Assembly (NCBI GenBank): GCA_016786615.1
Contig: JAEUVX010000009.1
Location: 310,001-374,000, forward strand
DNA: 64,000 bases
Direction of reading: 5' to 3'
Source: Flavipsychrobacter sp.
Lineage (GTDB): Bacteria; Bacteroidota; Bacteroidia; Chitinophagales; Chitinophagaceae
The notes under the pieces are model-generated. The model made no database searches, was not told the DNA's origin, and worked only from the letters and a program-made list of their open reading frames with translations. A program made the position numbers and the translations under genes. Positions 53,872 through 62,649 of the stretch are shown piece after piece; the first letter of the stretch is position 1; each line of letters opens with the position of its first letter.

Positions 53872-54657
53872 ATGTTTGATCCAAAAAAATATTGGGATGA
53901 TAGATTAGCCAATCATTATGATTTGATAGGTGTTGGCGATATTTCTCTTGGCTATAATTATAATAAGTGGAGCTATAGTGTTACCAGAAAAATCCTGAAA
54001 AAACTGTTTAGTAAGTATATAAACTCATCAGGAGATATTGCCGTGTTAGATATAGGCTCAGGTACGGGATTCGTTATAGAAATATGGCAATCTTTGGGGA
54101 TGAAAGTGACTGGTATAGATATTTCCGCAACTGCGGTTAAGAATCTGTCAATAAAATTCCCTTCAAGTGCATTTTTGGAGTTTGATATTGGAAGTGGTAA
54201 ACTGCCGTTGGAAGATAATAAGTTTGATTGTATAAGCGCAGCCTCTGTATTATATCATATAGTAGATGACAAAGCCTTAAGTCAGGCATTGGATAATATA
54301 CACAGAATATTGAAACCCGGAGGGTACTTTATATTCTCAGACAATTTTGTTCATAATACAGAGTATAATATTACACACCAGAAATGCAGGACACTGAGTG
54401 AATATGAACAAGCATTGAAAGAAAAGGGTTTTGATATAGTCGATAGGTTGCCGAACTACGTTTTAATGAACGACCCTGTTGATGCGAAAGGCAAATTCTA
54501 CCCTCGAGTATGGAGTTTGTTGACGAGGCTGTCTAAAAAATCGAAAATGTTTGATGCAATAATATGGCCTGCCCTATACCCGGTTGAACTCTTTTTAACT
54601 GCGAATATGAAAGAGTCTCCTGCGCAGGAGTTTATGATTTGTAAGGCAAAAAAATAA
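53872..54657 (+). CDS. Class I SAM-dependent methyltransferase
   Basis: A 261-residue protein. Motif I VLDIGSGTGFVIEIW at about 61-75, VTGIDISATAV, FDCISAASVLYHI (post-II) and LKPGGYFIFSDNFV. The N-terminus FDPKKYWDDRLANHYDL is typical of sugar- or lipid-methylating proteins in polysaccharide loci. It ends exactly one base before the next start codon (54658). Confidence 0.88.
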   Translation: MFDPKKYWDDRLANHYDLIGVGDISLGYNYNKWSYSVTRKILKKLFSKYINSSGDIAVLDIGSGTGFVIEIWQSLGMKVTGIDISATAVKNLSIKFPSSAFLEFDIGSGKLPLEDNKFDCISAASVLYHIVDDKALSQALDNIHRILKPGGYFIFSDNFVHNTEYNITHQKCRTLSEYEQALKEKGFDIVDRLPNYVLMNDPVDAKGKFYPRVWSLLTRLSKKSKMFDAIIWPALYPVELFLTANMKESPAQEFMICKAKK

Positions 54658-55920
54658 ATGCACGTACTGATAATTCCGTCTGAAGAGTTTGTGCCGAAGC
54701 ATAATCATGCTATTGGAATATTCCAATATCACCAGGCTGCAGTACTGCAAAATGCCGGATACAAAGTTGGTGCTCTTTCTATAACGCAGGAATATTCGGC
54801 GCCAATGTTGTTTAAATCGCTGTCTTATAAACTGTTGAATAAGAAAACAGGTAATAAGACAGATGAGCAGCCGTTTATGAAAGTGTTAGGGTTGCTGAAT
54901 AAAAAGTTGTTCACTCCTCAGGTATTCATTGAAGAAGATAGAGTAGGTGATATAAATGTAATCAGGATTGAAGGGTTTTATTATATGCCTCCTTCTGATT
55001 ACACCAATATATACGGATGGGTAAGGGCTGGGTTGCTTGCATTTAAAAAGTATATTGATAAATATGGTATGCCTGATGTAGTACATGCACACAATGCAAT
55101 GTATGCGGGGATACTGGCAAAGGCCATAAAGCAACAGTATAAAGTCCCGTACATTATTACAGAGCATAGTACATTATATGCGCGAGGCATGATTAATGAT
55201 AACAGGTTGAAGGAAGAGCTTCGTAAGGCATACCTGAGTGCGAAGGGAGTTTATGCTGTTAGCATCCCGTTTTGCAAACTATTAGGAGATACTTTCGGGG
55301 GCGTAAAATTTGACTACCTGCCAAATGTTTTGGACCCATACTTCGAGTCTGCATCGTATGAAGGTTCGGGGATTACGGATAGAAAAGAGTTTATATTCCT
55401 TAATATCGCAGAATTGCATCCGAAGAAAAATCACAAGCTTCTGATAGATGCTTTTGCTTTACTTAAGAAAGATGCAAAATATAGCAGTGCTAAATTGTGG
55501 GTAGCCGGTAAAGGAACTGAATACGATAACCTGAAAGAGTTAATTAAAGGCTACGGCCTTGAAAGTGATATAATCTTATTAGGCTTGCTTAATAGAGAAG
55601 ATATACGCAATACTATCAAAAAATCTGATGCAATAGTATTATCAAGCGATTTTGAAACATTTGGTGTGGTATTGATTGAAGGAATGTTGTTCGGTAAGCC
55701 CGTAATATCTACAAGTTGTGGCGGGCCGGAATCGTTTGTAACTGATGCCAATGGTATTGTTGTTGAGAAGCAAGATACACAAGCATTATCTATTGCTATG
55801 CAGCAGATGATAGACCGCTATGGCTCATACAAAGCGGAAGAAATAAGAAACTATGTAATAGCAGAGTTTGGTGCAGATAGATTGGTAGAAAGACTGAATG
55901 CTGCATATAAAGCTGCGTGA
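54658..55920 (+). CDS. GT4-family glycosyltransferase
   Basis: A 420-residue GT-B protein. N-terminal domain: VLIIPSEEFVPKHNHAIGIFQYHQ, VVHAHNAMYAGILAKAI, YIITEHSTLYARG. C-terminal domain: FLNIAELHPKKNHKLLIDAF, KLWVAGKGTEYDNL and the EX7E motif in SSDFETFGVVLIEGMLFGKPVI. No intergenic gap to the methyltransferase before it. Overlaps nothing if the next gene starts at 55943. Confidence 0.9.
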   Translation: MHVLIIPSEEFVPKHNHAIGIFQYHQAAVLQNAGYKVGALSITQEYSAPMLFKSLSYKLLNKKTGNKTDEQPFMKVLGLLNKKLFTPQVFIEEDRVGDINVIRIEGFYYMPPSDYTNIYGWVRAGLLAFKKYIDKYGMPDVVHAHNAMYAGILAKAIKQQYKVPYIITEHSTLYARGMINDNRLKEELRKAYLSAKGVYAVSIPFCKLLGDTFGGVKFDYLPNVLDPYFESASYEGSGITDRKEFIFLNIAELHPKKNHKLLIDAFALLKKDAKYSSAKLWVAGKGTEYDNLKELIKGYGLESDIILLGLLNREDIRNTIKKSDAIVLSSDFETFGVVLIEGMLFGKPVISTSCGGPESFVTDANGIVVEKQDTQALSIAMQQMIDRYGSYKAEEIRNYVIAEFGADRLVERLNAAYKAA

Positions 55921-55942
55921 TGCAGTACAAGCTGAATTGAAA

Positions 55943-57085
55943 ATGATAAATACTATAGGATACAGGCAGTGTGCGATTTCTGTGATGGATACAATAGCCG
56001 ACCCGGATATTGTATTTGACGCTGATGGTGTCAGTAACTATTATCATGAGTTTAAAAAAGCCTATAGCGAGTCTGTAAAGACCGGTGAAGAAGGAGAACG
56101 ATATTTACAATCAGTAGTAGAAAAAATAAAGCAAGCCGGTCAGGGTAAAGAGTATAACTGTATCATGGGCTTGAGTGGTGGTGTGGATAGTACCTATATT
56201 GCTTATCTCGCTAAAAAATATGGCCTTAAACCATTGGCTGTGCATTTTGATAATGGATGGAATAGCGAGCTGGCCGTAAAGAATATAGAAAATATTGTTG
56301 AAAAATTAGGATTCGACCTGTTTACTTATGTTATTAACTGGGATGAATTTAAAGACCTGCAAATAGCTTATTTAAAAGCATCGGTGGTGGATATTGAAGC
56401 TATTACCGACCATGCTATTTTTGCTACACTATATAGAATCGCCGGACAAAAAGATATTAAGTATATACTGAGTGGCACCAATGTGCAGACTGAAAATACA
56501 TTGCCCATAAGCTGGATACACCCGAAATCAGACCATATAAATATTAAGTCCATTCACAAAGCATACGGAACTGTGAAACTAAAAACGTTCCCGTTTATGG
56601 ATGCCAAAGTGAAAAGGTATTATCAGCAAATAAAAGGGGTATCGTCTGTTTCAATTCTTAATTACATTGACTATAATAAGAAGAATGTAAAAGAAACAAT
56701 ACAGAAAGAGCTTGGATGGAGAGATTATGGTGGTAAGCACTACGAAAGTATATGGACAAGGTTTTACCAAGGCTATATCTTACCTGAAAAGTTTAAGATA
56801 GATAAGAGGAAAGCGCATTTAAGCGATTTGATATTTTCAGGCCAGATAACGAAAGAAGAGGCATTGGCAGAATTGAAAATGCCGATATGTGACGCTGCAC
56901 AGTTTGAGGCAGACTACGAATTTGTGCTGAAAAAACTAGGGTTGACGGAAGTGGAGTTTAAAGCAATCATGTCAATATCCCCACGTAGTCATTACGACTT
57001 TGATTACGAGATGCCGATAGATAAACGCTATCCTATCCTCAAGCCGATTAAGAAAATATACAGAACAATTTTTCCGCCAAAATAG
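55943..57085 (+). CDS. N-acetyl sugar amidotransferase (WbpG/PseA-like), copy 2
   Basis: A 380-residue paralogue of the 48.9 kb gene, start taken at ATG 55943 (MINTIGYRQCAISVMDT). PP-loop SGGVDS begins at residue 78. VHFDNGWNSEL, NWDEFKDLQIAYLKASV and GGKHYESIWTRFYQGYILP are conserved. The N-terminal zinc site is lost: of the four cysteines only C10 remains, the others being S13, S31 and Y34. The substrate loop reads LSGTNVQTENTLP against LGGHNVVTEGILP in copy 1, suggesting different sugars. The HisF-like gene follows after five bases. Confidence 0.92.
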   Translation: MINTIGYRQCAISVMDTIADPDIVFDADGVSNYYHEFKKAYSESVKTGEEGERYLQSVVEKIKQAGQGKEYNCIMGLSGGVDSTYIAYLAKKYGLKPLAVHFDNGWNSELAVKNIENIVEKLGFDLFTYVINWDEFKDLQIAYLKASVVDIEAITDHAIFATLYRIAGQKDIKYILSGTNVQTENTLPISWIHPKSDHINIKSIHKAYGTVKLKTFPFMDAKVKRYYQQIKGVSSVSILNYIDYNKKNVKETIQKELGWRDYGGKHYESIWTRFYQGYILPEKFKIDKRKAHLSDLIFSGQITKEEALAELKMPICDAAQFEADYEFVLKKLGLTEVEFKAIMSISPRSHYDFDYEMPIDKRYPILKPIKKIYRTIFPPK

Positions 57086-57090
57086 TTTTC

Positions 57091-57843
57091 ATGGCCAGAA
57101 CAAGAATCATACCTGTACTATTGCTGCATAAAGGCGGTTTATATAAAACTGTAAAGTTTAAAAATCCTGTTTATGTAGGAGACCCGATTAATGCAGTTAA
57201 AATATTTAATGAAAAAGAGGCTGATGAGTTGGTCTTGTTAGATTATACCGCTTCAGCAGAAAAGCGTGATCCGGATTTTGTGAAAATTGCAGAAATAGCC
57301 GGAGAGGCATTTATGCCAATGGCATACGGTGGAGGGATAAAGAGTTTTGATACTGCAAAAAAAGTATTTGATGCCGGTTATGAAAAAGTAATACTGAATT
57401 CTGCATTGTTCGATAATTTGAACCTTGTTGATCAGATTGCTTCAGTATATGGTAGTCAAGCCATTGTTGGTTGTGTTGATTTTAAAAAACCGATGATTGG
57501 GAAGAATAAAGTGTATGCTTACTCCGGCTCAAAATCAGGTAGCTACAGCCCTGTAGAATGGGCGAAAAAACTTCAGGATAGTGGTGTGGGCGAAATTATG
57601 ATAAACAGTATTGATGCTGATGGCACATGGGCAGGGTATAATTATGAAGTAATAAAAGAAGTAGCAGCAAGTGTAAGGGTGCCATTAATTGCATGTGGTG
57701 GTGCGGGCTCGTTAGATGATTTGCAGAAGGCGGTTGATAACGGTGCATCTGCTGTGGCTGCGGGCAGCATGTTCGTATTTCAGAAAAAAGGGATGGGGGT
57801 TCTGATAAACTTCCCTACTGGCAAAAACTTAGTAAAGAGTTAG
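57091..57843 (+). CDS. HisF-like amidotransferase partner (imidazole glycerol phosphate synthase cyclase homologue)
   Basis: A 250-residue TIM-barrel protein clearly homologous to HisF (VLLDYTASAEKRDPDF, PMAYGGGIKSFD, KVILNSALF, VGCVDFKK, INSIDADGTWAGYNYE, ACGGAGS). Aligned without gaps, Asp130 is kept but the second catalytic aspartate, Asp11 of HisF, is Leu11. It therefore should not make imidazole glycerol phosphate. This fits the HisF homologues that pass ammonia to sugar amidotransferases. A HisH-like glutaminase is not in the window. Confidence 0.9.
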   Translation: MARTRIIPVLLLHKGGLYKTVKFKNPVYVGDPINAVKIFNEKEADELVLLDYTASAEKRDPDFVKIAEIAGEAFMPMAYGGGIKSFDTAKKVFDAGYEKVILNSALFDNLNLVDQIASVYGSQAIVGCVDFKKPMIGKNKVYAYSGSKSGSYSPVEWAKKLQDSGVGEIMINSIDADGTWAGYNYEVIKEVAASVRVPLIACGGAGSLDDLQKAVDNGASAVAAGSMFVFQKKGMGVLINFPTGKNLVKS

Positions 57844-57845
57844 TT

Positions 57846-58925
57846 GTGAATTTTTACCCTCAATTAAACGGGCTAAGGTTTTGCTTTATTTTTATGGTGT
57901 TATTACAACACTGGGGCCCTTTATCGCTTTATCGTGATTTTCACATGGGTGGTTTAGGTGTAGACTTGTTTTTTGTGCTTAGTGGATTTCTGATTGGTGA
58001 AATACTGTTTATAGAAAAAGAAAAAACAACAAGCAAACGTACATCGCTTAAGAATTTCTACATAAAAAGGTCATTAAGGATATTCCCGCTATACTATGCT
58101 ACATTGGCTTTATACGGAGTGTTGTTCACAACAGGTGGTATCTTGCTTTGGAATCTTACCTATACAACTAACATACTGGAGTGTATAGACAAAATGAGGG
58201 TGCCAAAGGAGTTTTCACACTTATGGTCTCTTTGTGTTGAAGAACAGTTTTACCTCGTTTTCCCATTTCTTGCATTGTACGTTCCTCTGAAAAGAATAAA
58301 GCCACTATTGCTGATAACAATATGTTGCACTATCGCATTCAGGTTTATAATAACCATAGCAAAAGTACCGGATGCAGAAGTGTGGTCGCTGAGACTAATG
58401 CCGGCATCATTAGATTGTTTGTTCGCAGGGGTATTGTTAGCATATTATAAAACCTATAAACAAGACAGTCTTAAAGCTTTATTCTCAAAGAAAATCTTGG
58501 TTTATACTGTTATTATACTCAGTATGATAGCTGTGTATATAATCAGGTCAGGACAAAACCAGCTACTGAATAACACGCTTTATCGTGTAAATGCTTCTTT
58601 ATTGGGTTTTGCCGCAATAGGTTTTAGTGTGATGGTTGGCTTCAGGGGAGTAGTAAAGACATTCCTTGAGAATAGTTTTATAGCATCACTTGGTAAAATA
58701 TCTTATGGTATCTATATGCTGCACCCGTTTGTAGAAGAGCAGTATTACAGGTTGATAGACAATAATTGGGTGCGGAATAAACTGATTTCTTTTAACACAC
58801 CCGTGGTGAGCAACAGGTATATTATTGACTTTATATCATTATTCGGAATAACTGTTATCATCGCATACACATCATTTTATTTCTTTGAATCAAGATTTTT
58901 AAAACTGAAAAAGTATTACTCATGA
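57846..58925 (+). CDS. Membrane O-acyltransferase (acyltransferase 3 family)
   Basis: A 359-residue membrane protein with about ten hydrophobic segments and a GTG start two bases after the HisF-like stop. Family markers: NGLRFCFIFMVLLQHW (catalytic His), GGLGVDLFFVLSGFLIG, FYIKRSLRIFPLYY and SHLWSLCVEEQFYLVFP. OafA/WecH-type enzymes acetylate sugars of surface polysaccharides from acetyl-CoA. Its TGA stop overlaps the next ATG (ATGA). Confidence 0.92.
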   Translation: MNFYPQLNGLRFCFIFMVLLQHWGPLSLYRDFHMGGLGVDLFFVLSGFLIGEILFIEKEKTTSKRTSLKNFYIKRSLRIFPLYYATLALYGVLFTTGGILLWNLTYTTNILECIDKMRVPKEFSHLWSLCVEEQFYLVFPFLALYVPLKRIKPLLLITICCTIAFRFIITIAKVPDAEVWSLRLMPASLDCLFAGVLLAYYKTYKQDSLKALFSKKILVYTVIILSMIAVYIIRSGQNQLLNNTLYRVNASLLGFAAIGFSVMVGFRGVVKTFLENSFIASLGKISYGIYMLHPFVEEQYYRLIDNNWVRNKLISFNTPVVSNRYIIDFISLFGITVIIAYTSFYFFESRFLKLKKYYS

Positions 58926-59938
58926 CAAATAAGGTTCGGTTTGCTATAATCGGTTGCGGACGAATTGCACAAAGACATGCAGAGCATATTAACAAGCAAG
59001 GAGTATTGGTAGCGGCTTGTGATAATGTAAAAGAAAAGGCAGATGCAATGGCGACTACATATGGTGCTGCTGCATATTACGATGTAGATACCATGCTTGC
59101 GAATTTAAAAGACGTAGATGTAGTTTCTATTTGTTCCCCGAATGGTTTGCACGCACAGCATTCAATAAAAGCATTGAAAGCAGGTTTTCATGTTTTGTGC
59201 GAAAAGCCAATGACAACCAGTGTACACGATTGTGGTGAGATGATAAAAGCAGCAGAACAATCCAACAAACGTTTGTTTGCTATAAAGCAAAACAGGTTTA
59301 ACCCTCCGGTTGCGGCAGTTAAGCAAGCAATTGATGAAGGTAAGTTTGGTAAGATATTCAGTGTTCAACTAAGTTGTTTCTGGAACAGGAATGATGATTA
59401 TTATGCCAATTCGTGGAAGGGAACAAAAGATATGGATGGCGGAACGCTGTACACACAGTTTTCTCATTTTATTGATTTGTTGTACTGGCTGATTGGCGAC
59501 ATTAAGAATGTTCAGGCATACACAAGTAATTATGCACACAAACAAACAATAGAGTTTGAAGACACAGGCGCAATAATTGTAGAGTTTTATAACGGTGCAA
59601 TCGGCACTGTTAACTATACGGTAAATAGTTATCAGAAAAATATGGAAGGCTCTCTGACGATTTTTGCAGAGAATGCAACTGTGAAGATTGGCGGGCAATA
59701 TTTAAATGAGTTGGAATACCAGAACATAAAAGACTATAAAATAGAAAACCTGCCGGAAGGGAATAAGGCAAACAACTATGGTTCTTACCAGGGTTCAATG
59801 TCAAATCATGATAAAGTGTATGAAAACCTTATTAATGTACTGGTAAACAATGCAGCAATATCTACCAGTGCCTTCGAAGGTTTGAAAACTGTGGAAATAA
59901 TAGATAAGATTTACTCTTCGGCAAAAAATATACAATAA
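58922..59938 (+). CDS. Gfo/Idh/MocA oxidoreductase (WbpB/WlbA-like)
   Basis: A 338-residue NAD-dependent sugar oxidoreductase. Rossmann motif FAIIGCGRIAQRH at about 7-19, VSICSPNGLHAQHSI and the CEKPM signature. The C-terminal substrate domain has RFNPPVAAVKQAI, GGTLYTQFSHFIDLLYWL and GAIIVEFYNGAIGTVNY. It fits WbpB/WlbA, which oxidises C3 of UDP-GlcNAcA to the 3-keto sugar. It overlaps both neighbours by 1-4 bases. The acetyltransferase and aminotransferase of that path are the next two genes. Confidence 0.9.
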   Translation: MTNKVRFAIIGCGRIAQRHAEHINKQGVLVAACDNVKEKADAMATTYGAAAYYDVDTMLANLKDVDVVSICSPNGLHAQHSIKALKAGFHVLCEKPMTTSVHDCGEMIKAAEQSNKRLFAIKQNRFNPPVAAVKQAIDEGKFGKIFSVQLSCFWNRNDDYYANSWKGTKDMDGGTLYTQFSHFIDLLYWLIGDIKNVQAYTSNYAHKQTIEFEDTGAIIVEFYNGAIGTVNYTVNSYQKNMEGSLTIFAENATVKIGGQYLNELEYQNIKDYKIENLPEGNKANNYGSYQGSMSNHDKVYENLINVLVNNAAISTSAFEGLKTVEIIDKIYSSAKNIQ

Positions 59939-60402
59939 TGGGAGAGCCAGTATTATATCAATCCAAAATAGTTAATGTAGCATTCGGTGAGAATGTAAAA
60001 GTTGTGGAGCCGGTGAATATATACGGTTGTGCTATTGGCGATAACTGTTTTGTAGGGCCGTTTGTGGAAATACAAAAAGATGTAACCATCGGTAAGAATA
60101 CAAAAGTGCAATCGCATACGTTTGTTTGCGAATTGGTAACAATCGGTGACGATTGTTTTATAGGGCACGGTGTAATGTTTATTAATGATTTGTTTGCAAA
60201 GGGTGGACCGGCTCGTGGTGATAAAATTCTTTGGAAAGAAACAAAAATCGGCAATAACGTATCGATAGGTTCTAACGCCACAATTCTGCCTGTTACTATT
60301 TGCGATAATGTAGTGATAGGTGCAGGTGCAGTAGTTACAAAAAGTATTGATAAACCCGGAGTGTATGCAGGCAACCCGGCTAAAAAGATAAAAGAGTTAT
60401 AA
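59938..60402 (+). CDS. Hexapeptide-repeat N-acetyltransferase (WbpD-like)
   Basis: A 154-residue left-handed beta-helix protein with about eight hexapeptide turns (IGDNCFVGPFVEIQKDVTIGKNTKVQSHTF style), ending NPAKKIKEL. It matches the size and pattern of WbpD/WlbB, which acetylates the 3-amino group of the UDP-diamino uronic acid. The start codon overlaps the oxidoreductase stop (TAATG). Confidence 0.9.
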   Translation: MGEPVLYQSKIVNVAFGENVKVVEPVNIYGCAIGDNCFVGPFVEIQKDVTIGKNTKVQSHTFVCELVTIGDDCFIGHGVMFINDLFAKGGPARGDKILWKETKIGNNVSIGSNATILPVTICDNVVIGAGAVVTKSIDKPGVYAGNPAKKIKEL

Positions 60403-60404
60403 AG

Positions 60405-61511
60405 ATGAATATTCCATTTGTTGATTTGAAGCAACAATATCTGAGCATTAAAAAAGATATTGATACTGCTATTGAAAATGTCATTACTAACACCGCATTC
60501 ATTGGCGGTAAGTATGTAAAAGAGTTTGAAGCTGCATTTGCATCATTATATGGCGTTAAGCATGTGATAGCATGTGCCAATGGTACAGACTCGTTATACA
60601 TCATCATGAAAATGCTTGGTATAGGCAACGGTGATGAAGTGATTACAGTAGCGAACAGTTGGATTTCAAGCTCAGAAACAATTACACAAGCAGGTGCAAA
60701 GCCTGTTTTTGTAGATATTCATCCGGACTATTACAGTATAGATGAAGCACAACTGAAAAATGCAATAACATCAAATACAAAAGCAATCATACTCGTTCAC
60801 CTGCAAGGGCAGATGGCAAATATTGAAGCAGTTGAAAATATTTGTAAAGAACATGGCATATTCCTGATTGAAGACTGTGCGCAATCACATTTTTCTGAAT
60901 ATAAGGGCAAAAGAGCCGGGCTCTTTGGTATAGCTGCCAGTTTTAGTTTTTATCCGGGTAAGAATCTGGGAGCGTATGGTGATGCCGGGGCTATTATAAC
61001 AAATGACGATGAGCTGGCATCGAAAATGAGGATGTATGCTAATCACGGAGCACTTGTAAAACATCAGCATAAGATAGAGGGTATTAACAGCAGGCTGGAT
61101 GGACTGCAAGCTTCAATACTATCAGCAAAGCTGCCTTATATTCTCAAATGGACAGAGCAACGTATAAGTAACGCTGCTTTGTACAATAAACATTTAACAG
61201 GAATTGAAGGTGTGGTATTGCCTGAAGTGAGACCGGAGTCAAAGCACACATATCACTTGTATGTAATCAGGGCTAAGAAAAGGGATGAGCTTGCTAAATA
61301 TCTTAAAGATAATGGTGTAGAAACTGCGGTACATTATCCTACTATACTTCCCAATCTGGAGGCCTACTCATATTTGGGGCTGACACCTGACCAATTTCCT
61401 GTTGCTACTGCGTATCAGCAAGAAATATTGTCGTTGCCGATGTATCCTGAATTGACAGAAGAGCAGATCAAATACATTGCACAAAAACTGAAAGAATTTT
61501 ATCAGAACTGA
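60405..61511 (+). CDS. DegT/DnrJ/EryC1-family sugar aminotransferase (WbpE-like)
   Basis: A 368-residue PLP enzyme. Markers: NIPFVDLKQQYLSIK, GTDSLYIIMKMLGIG, VFVDIHPDYYSID, IEDCAQSH, and the PLP-binding Lys186 in FYPGKNLGAYGDAG. MYANHG and QASILSAKLPYI follow. It fits WbpE/WlbC, which aminates the C3-keto sugar. Together with the two genes before it, it forms the three middle steps to UDP-2,3-diacetamido uronic acid. The first and last enzymes (WbpA, WbpI) are missing from the window. Confidence 0.92.
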   Translation: MNIPFVDLKQQYLSIKKDIDTAIENVITNTAFIGGKYVKEFEAAFASLYGVKHVIACANGTDSLYIIMKMLGIGNGDEVITVANSWISSSETITQAGAKPVFVDIHPDYYSIDEAQLKNAITSNTKAIILVHLQGQMANIEAVENICKEHGIFLIEDCAQSHFSEYKGKRAGLFGIAASFSFYPGKNLGAYGDAGAIITNDDELASKMRMYANHGALVKHQHKIEGINSRLDGLQASILSAKLPYILKWTEQRISNAALYNKHLTGIEGVVLPEVRPESKHTYHLYVIRAKKRDELAKYLKDNGVETAVHYPTILPNLEAYSYLGLTPDQFPVATAYQQEILSLPMYPELTEEQIKYIAQKLKEFYQN

Positions 61512-61515
61512 TAAA

Positions 61516-62646
61516 GTGGATTTCAGGAATAAAAATATCCTCATTATTTCTCAACAGGATTGGGGAACCATGTTTTTGTCAAAGCACCATTACAGTGTTG
61601 AGCTTGCAAAACTTGGTAATAAGGTGTACTACATAAGTGGTCCGGATCAAAACCGAATTATGAAACCCGGTGAAGTGCAGGTAGTTGAAACATCTGTGCC
61701 CGGGGTGCTGCTTATTAGCCACAGGCTGAACTTTCCTTATATTTTCAAGTTCAAGGCAAGGAGGCTATATGACTACCTGTTGAAAAAGCATATCAAAAAA
61801 ATAACTTCATTAATAGGAAGAGATTTTGATGTTGTATGGTCATTTGATTTCTCAAATACTATTCCACTAAAAGCATTTAGCGATAAAACAGTAAAAATAC
61901 TGACGGCAGCAGATGACTCTGATGATATCAGTGCTGTAAAGGCAGCTGAAACTGCTGACTTGATTTTATCTGTAGCTGATGAGCTGTTAAATAAGTATAG
62001 TGGTATAAATATCCCAACACATAATATTGGACATGGGGTGGCCGCTTATTTTCTGAATGATCATATCAGCCAACAAGTAAATGAGAAGAAACAGGTAGGG
62101 CTTTCCGGTAATTTTTTACGAAAAGATATTGACCATAAAACCTTGCTTAGCATAATTAATGAACATCAGGATGTAGTATTCAATTTCTGGGGGTCTGTTG
62201 ATTATGCAGAATCAAATATTTCTGCTGAAAAAAATACTGAGGTTCTTGGTTTTATAAGTGATTTAAAAGTGCGCAGCAACGTTGTACTACACGGTCAGCT
62301 TGCTCCCGAAGCATTGGCAAAAGCGTTTAAGAAAGTAGATTGTTTTCTTATTTGCTATGATGTTGAAAAGGACCAGAGTAAAGGAACTAATTATCATAAG
62401 ATACTTGAATACCTGGCAAGTGGAAAAGTAGTAGTGTCTAATTATGTATCAGCATATAAACATAACCCTGAACTGGTGTTGATGCCTGATGAACGTCATA
62501 ACGAAAACTTACCCATACTGTTTCGGGAGGTTTTACATAATCTGTATGCTAACAACTCAAAAGAAAAGCAGCATAACAGGGTTGATTTTGCCAGGCAGTT
62601 TACATATGCCAGCCAGATAAAAAAAATTGAAAGCCTGCTTGCTTAG
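61516..62646 (+). CDS. Glycosyltransferase (GT-B, GT4-like)
   Basis: A 376-residue protein with a GTG start at 61516, five bases after the aminotransferase. The N-terminus ILIISQQDWGTMFLSKHHYSVELAKLGN is typical of GT-B sugar transferases. The C-terminal half contains VGLSGNFLRKDIDHKTLL, VVLHGQLAPEALAKAF, and KGTNYHKILEYLASGKVVVSNY as the donor-binding region. Similarity to classic GT4 is moderate. The next gene starts four bases later. Confidence 0.8.
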   Translation: MDFRNKNILIISQQDWGTMFLSKHHYSVELAKLGNKVYYISGPDQNRIMKPGEVQVVETSVPGVLLISHRLNFPYIFKFKARRLYDYLLKKHIKKITSLIGRDFDVVWSFDFSNTIPLKAFSDKTVKILTAADDSDDISAVKAAETADLILSVADELLNKYSGINIPTHNIGHGVAAYFLNDHISQQVNEKKQVGLSGNFLRKDIDHKTLLSIINEHQDVVFNFWGSVDYAESNISAEKNTEVLGFISDLKVRSNVVLHGQLAPEALAKAFKKVDCFLICYDVEKDQSKGTNYHKILEYLASGKVVVSNYVSAYKHNPELVLMPDERHNENLPILFREVLHNLYANNSKEKQHNRVDFARQFTYASQIKKIESLLA

Positions 62647-62649
62647 TGT

